Shown piece after piece: positions 61,377 to 64,000 of a DNA stretch of 64,000 nt. Numbering within the stretch: the stretch's first letter is position 1; each line of letters starts with the position of its first letter. The DNA comes from Natrinema sp. HArc-T2 (GTDB lineage Archaea; Halobacteriota; Halobacteria; Halobacteriales; Natrialbaceae), in the NCBI RefSeq assembly GCF_041821085.1, contig NZ_JBGUAZ010000001.1, positions 372,001-436,000 of the forward strand. The letters are read 5' to 3'. Position numbers and translations under genes: made by a program. The notes beneath the pieces are model-generated. The model searched no databases, was not told the origin of the DNA, and saw nothing but the letters and a program-made list of their open reading frames with translations.

Positions 61377-64000
61377 ATGGATGCTAACGAACTCGCCGAG
61401 CGGATCGTCGGCCACAGACGGCTCGTTCTCGTCGTGGTTTTGCTGTTGACGGTCGGGATCGGGGCCGGCACAGCCGCGGTCGAGGAAGACACGGCGATGG
61501 ACGAATTTCAGGTCGAATCCGAGGAACGCGAGGCACTCGACGCGATCGACGACGACTTCGCCACGCGCGGCAGCGAGACGACAACCGCACAGGTGGTCAT
61601 CGAGGCCGACGACGGGAACGTACTCGACCACTCGTCGCTCGCCTCGATCCTCGAGTTCCAGCGAACGCTCCACGAGGACGAGCGCGTATCGCTCACGCTG
61701 GCCGACGACGAGCCGATCGGCAGCGTTCCAAGCGCCATCGCGACAGCAGCGATTCACGAGGAGCAGGCCACCGAACTCGAGTCGCATGCGACCGAGCTAA
61801 ATCGGACCGAGGCGGCACTTGTCGCGGCACTCGAGCGTCTCGAAAGCGATCCCGACACATCCGCCGCGACCGAGTTCGATACCGTCCGCGCGAATTCGTC
61901 GATCGAGTTCACCGACGAGGAAGCCACAACGTTCGCGACGGCAGCCAAGCGACTTCGCGAGGCCGAGACCGAAACGACACGTGAAGAAGCCATCCGGCAG
62001 GGAACCCGTGGGCTCCTCGTCGACGAGTACGAGGCGCTTGCTGCCGATCGTGCAGCGCTTGCCGACGGCCTCGAGCCGTCGCTGTCGGCCCAGATCGAGC
62101 AAGTGGAATCGATGGACGACGACGAACTCGCGGCGACGATCGAACGGGTGCTCGACGCCGAAACCGGTCGCGACGAACTGTTCGCACTCATGCCGACCGC
62201 GTACGAACCCGGCGAGCCGACGGCGTCCGGAACCATCGTCGCTGTCGTCCAAGATACTGACGGCGAGTACGTTGCCGTCGACACTGCTCCGGACACGATC
62301 GTGACGAGCCAGCAGGCGATCGGCGACCTCGCCGCGTCGGAACTCGAGGGGTCGACCGCCGTATTCGGCCACGGGATTACGGCAGACGAAATCACCACCG
62401 CGTCGTCGGACAGTCTCGCCGTCGTCGGGCCGCTGGCGCTTGCGTTCGTGCTCGTCGTCCTGTCGATCGCTTACCGGGACCCGATTGACGTCGTTCTCGG
62501 GCTCGTCGGCGTCGCACTCGTACTCGTCTGGACGATCGGAGCCATGGGCTGGCTCGGGATCGACTTCGGGCTCGTCTTCATCGCCGTCCCCGTCTTGCTG
62601 ATCGCGCTGTCGATCGACTACGCGATTCACCTCCTCATGCGAAGTCGGGAGGAACGAGACGGAGAAGACCGCGGTCCAGCAGCTGGAATGACCGCTGCGC
62701 TCGCCGGCGTCGGCGTCGCGCTCGTCACGGTGACGCTGACGACGGCGACGGGCTTTCTCTCGAACCTCGTCAGCCCGATCGGTCCGATCAGGGAGTTCGG
62801 CCTCGTCTGTGCGCTCGGGATCCTCGCCGCGCTCGCCGTCTTCGGGCTGTTCGTCCCAACCGCCAAAGTCGAGATCGATACGTTTCTCGAGGCCCGAGGG
62901 ATCGACCGGCAGCGAGCCGCAATCGGGACCGGCGACCGGCTGGGGTCGATGCTCGCTGTCGGCAGCCGGCTCGCTCGCCGGGCACCGGCTGCGGTGCTCG
63001 TTGTCGCGCTCGTCGTCAGTGCTGGCGGTGCCTACGGCGCGACGCAAGTCGACACGTCCTTCGAGACGACCGCGTTTCTCCCCGAAGAGCCCGACTGGAC
63101 CCACGACCTCCCCGACGGGATGGCACCAGACGAATATACCGTGGCAACGGCGCTCGAGACGCTCGAGGAGGAGTTCATCCGGCAGGACCGCCGCGCACAG
63201 CTGCTCGTCGAGGGTGAGCTCACCAATCCCGAGACGTTACAGCGGATCGACGACGCCGAGCGAGTGGCGACGGCAAGCGGGACGGTCGCGCAACTCTCGA
63301 ACGGCGACCACGCCGTCCGGAGCTCGCTTACGGCCATGGAGTCCGTCGCGGCGACCAACGAGTCGTTCAACGCGACGTTTCATGCGGCGGATACCGACGG
63401 CGACGGGGTTCCGGACTCGAACCTCGAGACCGTCTACGACGAGTTCCTCGCTGCTGATCCCGCGACAGCCGAGGCGGTCGTCCACCGAACCGATGACGGG
63501 GAGTACGAGGCCGCCCGACTCGTCCTGACGGCTACCGGTGACGCGTCCAACGAGGAGGTAACGGCGGCAATGCGGGACGCGGTGTCACACGTCGACGGTG
63601 ACGGGCTCACCGCCACGGCGACGGGACAGGCCACCGTGGTGAACTATCGAACCGAAGGGGCGATCGCCGACACGATCGTCATGAGCTTGCTCGTCACGCT
63701 CGCCGTCGTCGGCGCACTTCTACTGGTCGTCTACCGCCGGACAGCTGGCGCTGCCTCGCTTGGTGTCGTGACGCTCGGTCCCGTCCTCATGACGCTGTGT
63801 TGGGTCCTCGGCACGATGTGGCTGCTCGAGATCCCCTTCAATTACATCACGGGTATGATCGCGAGTCTCACTATCGGACTCGGCATCGACTACAGCATCC
63901 ACGTCAGCGAGCGCTATCATCAGGAACTCGAGCGCAGCGACGCGGCCGGCGATCCACTCCGACGGACGGTGACCGGGACCGGCGGTGCGCTACTTGGCAG
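61377..64000 (+). CDS. MMPL/RND-family transporter, 3' end beyond the window
   Basis: The reading frame is open from the ATG at 61377 to the window edge (874 codons shown). It begins MDANELAERIVGHRRLVLVV with the first membrane helix, followed by an extracellular domain of about 320 residues and then a five- to six-helix bundle with IALSIDYAIHLLMRSREE, the RND/MMPL aspartate motif. A second extracellular half and a second bundle (GLGIDYSIHVSERYHQEL) follow, so it is a tandem RND protein. Haloarchaeal members have no outer-membrane partner; substrates may be lipids or drugs. It is divergent from tetR with shared operators. Confidence 0.9.
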   Translation, partial: MDANELAERIVGHRRLVLVVVLLLTVGIGAGTAAVEEDTAMDEFQVESEEREALDAIDDDFATRGSETTTAQVVIEADDGNVLDHSSLASILEFQRTLHEDERVSLTLADDEPIGSVPSAIATAAIHEEQATELESHATELNRTEAALVAALERLESDPDTSAATEFDTVRANSSIEFTDEEATTFATAAKRLREAETETTREEAIRQGTRGLLVDEYEALAADRAALADGLEPSLSAQIEQVESMDDDELAATIERVLDAETGRDELFALMPTAYEPGEPTASGTIVAVVQDTDGEYVAVDTAPDTIVTSQQAIGDLAASELEGSTAVFGHGITADEITTASSDSLAVVGPLALAFVLVVLSIAYRDPIDVVLGLVGVALVLVWTIGAMGWLGIDFGLVFIAVPVLLIALSIDYAIHLLMRSREERDGEDRGPAAGMTAALAGVGVALVTVTLTTATGFLSNLVSPIGPIREFGLVCALGILAALAVFGLFVPTAKVEIDTFLEARGIDRQRAAIGTGDRLGSMLAVGSRLARRAPAAVLVVALVVSAGGAYGATQVDTSFETTAFLPEEPDWTHDLPDGMAPDEYTVATALETLEEEFIRQDRRAQLLVEGELTNPETLQRIDDAERVATASGTVAQLSNGDHAVRSSLTAMESVAATNESFNATFHAADTDGDGVPDSNLETVYDEFLAADPATAEAVVHRTDDGEYEAARLVLTATGDASNEEVTAAMRDAVSHVDGDGLTATATGQATVVNYRTEGAIADTIVMSLLVTLAVVGALLLVVYRRTAGAASLGVVTLGPVLMTLCWVLGTMWLLEIPFNYITGMIASLTIGLGIDYSIHVSERYHQELERSDAAGDPLRRTVTGTGGALLG

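Overview
This window is chromosomal DNA of a halophilic archaeon (class Halobacteria). The support is high GC, very acidic predicted proteins, TATA boxes about 26 bases upstream of start codons that need no leader, many ATGA start/stop overlaps, and archaeal markers: L37Ae, RNA polymerase subunit P, KEOPS Pcc1, prefoldin beta, archaeal DUF3194 and bacterio-opsin-activator-type regulators. The style resembles the Natrialbales (Natrinema/Haloterrigena-like); that placement is inference. I saw no tRNA, rRNA, CRISPR array or intact insertion sequence.

Layout. 1-4.4 kb: housekeeping genes (PhoU-type regulator, NAD-kinase-like protein, CinA-like protein, a winged-helix regulator). 4.5-6.5 kb: preQ0 operon queD-queE-queC, the precursor route to archaeosine in tRNA, behind a promoter carrying an 18-bp palindrome; an 87-bp palindromic element supplies the end of queC. 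6.9-9 kb: iron-type alcohol dehydrogenase and small proteins. 9.2-20.6 kb: a large cobalamin region. cbiA stands alone behind its own palindrome and is followed by a phaB-type reductase. Then comes a tightly coupled run: cbiT-cbiL-cbiF-cbiG-cbiH-cbiH-ferredoxin-unknown protein-cbiX-DUF3209-beta-propeller. Its oddities are a serine/cysteine tail on the second CbiH, a protein that looks like a pair of catalytically dead LAGLIDADG units, and a CbiX-ferredoxin fusion.

20.7-23.9 kb: a co-directional four-gene cluster of extremely acidic proteins of unknown function. Genes two and three each carry seven consecutive Gly-x-x-hydrophobic tetrads (a glycine zipper). This is my best candidate for an undescribed system. 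24.2-27.5 kb: tungstate-type ABC transporter tupABC and a ModE/TOBE regulator. 27.6-38.1 kb: acetate/short-chain acid module with two tandem acetyl-CoA synthetases, a Bat-type regulator fused to a tyrosine-recombinase-like domain, a DUF4212/sodium symporter pair and three universal stress proteins.

38.2-51.7 kb: mixed metabolic genes (cupins, lipoprotein, Xaa-Pro peptidase, aldo/keto reductase, RCK potassium channel, F420-type oxidoreductase, ABC-2 exporter, TruD, SurE, DUF2103). 51.7-55.5 kb: a 1,239-residue secreted CARDB-repeat protein. 55.7-57.6 kb: an information-processing cluster (L37Ae lacking its zinc cysteines, rpoP, pcc1, prefoldin beta, DUF3194). 57.8-64 kb: a Lut-type Fe-S/LUD pair, a TetR regulator and a divergent MMPL/RND pump running off the window, with three copies of a shared palindromic operator in the control region.
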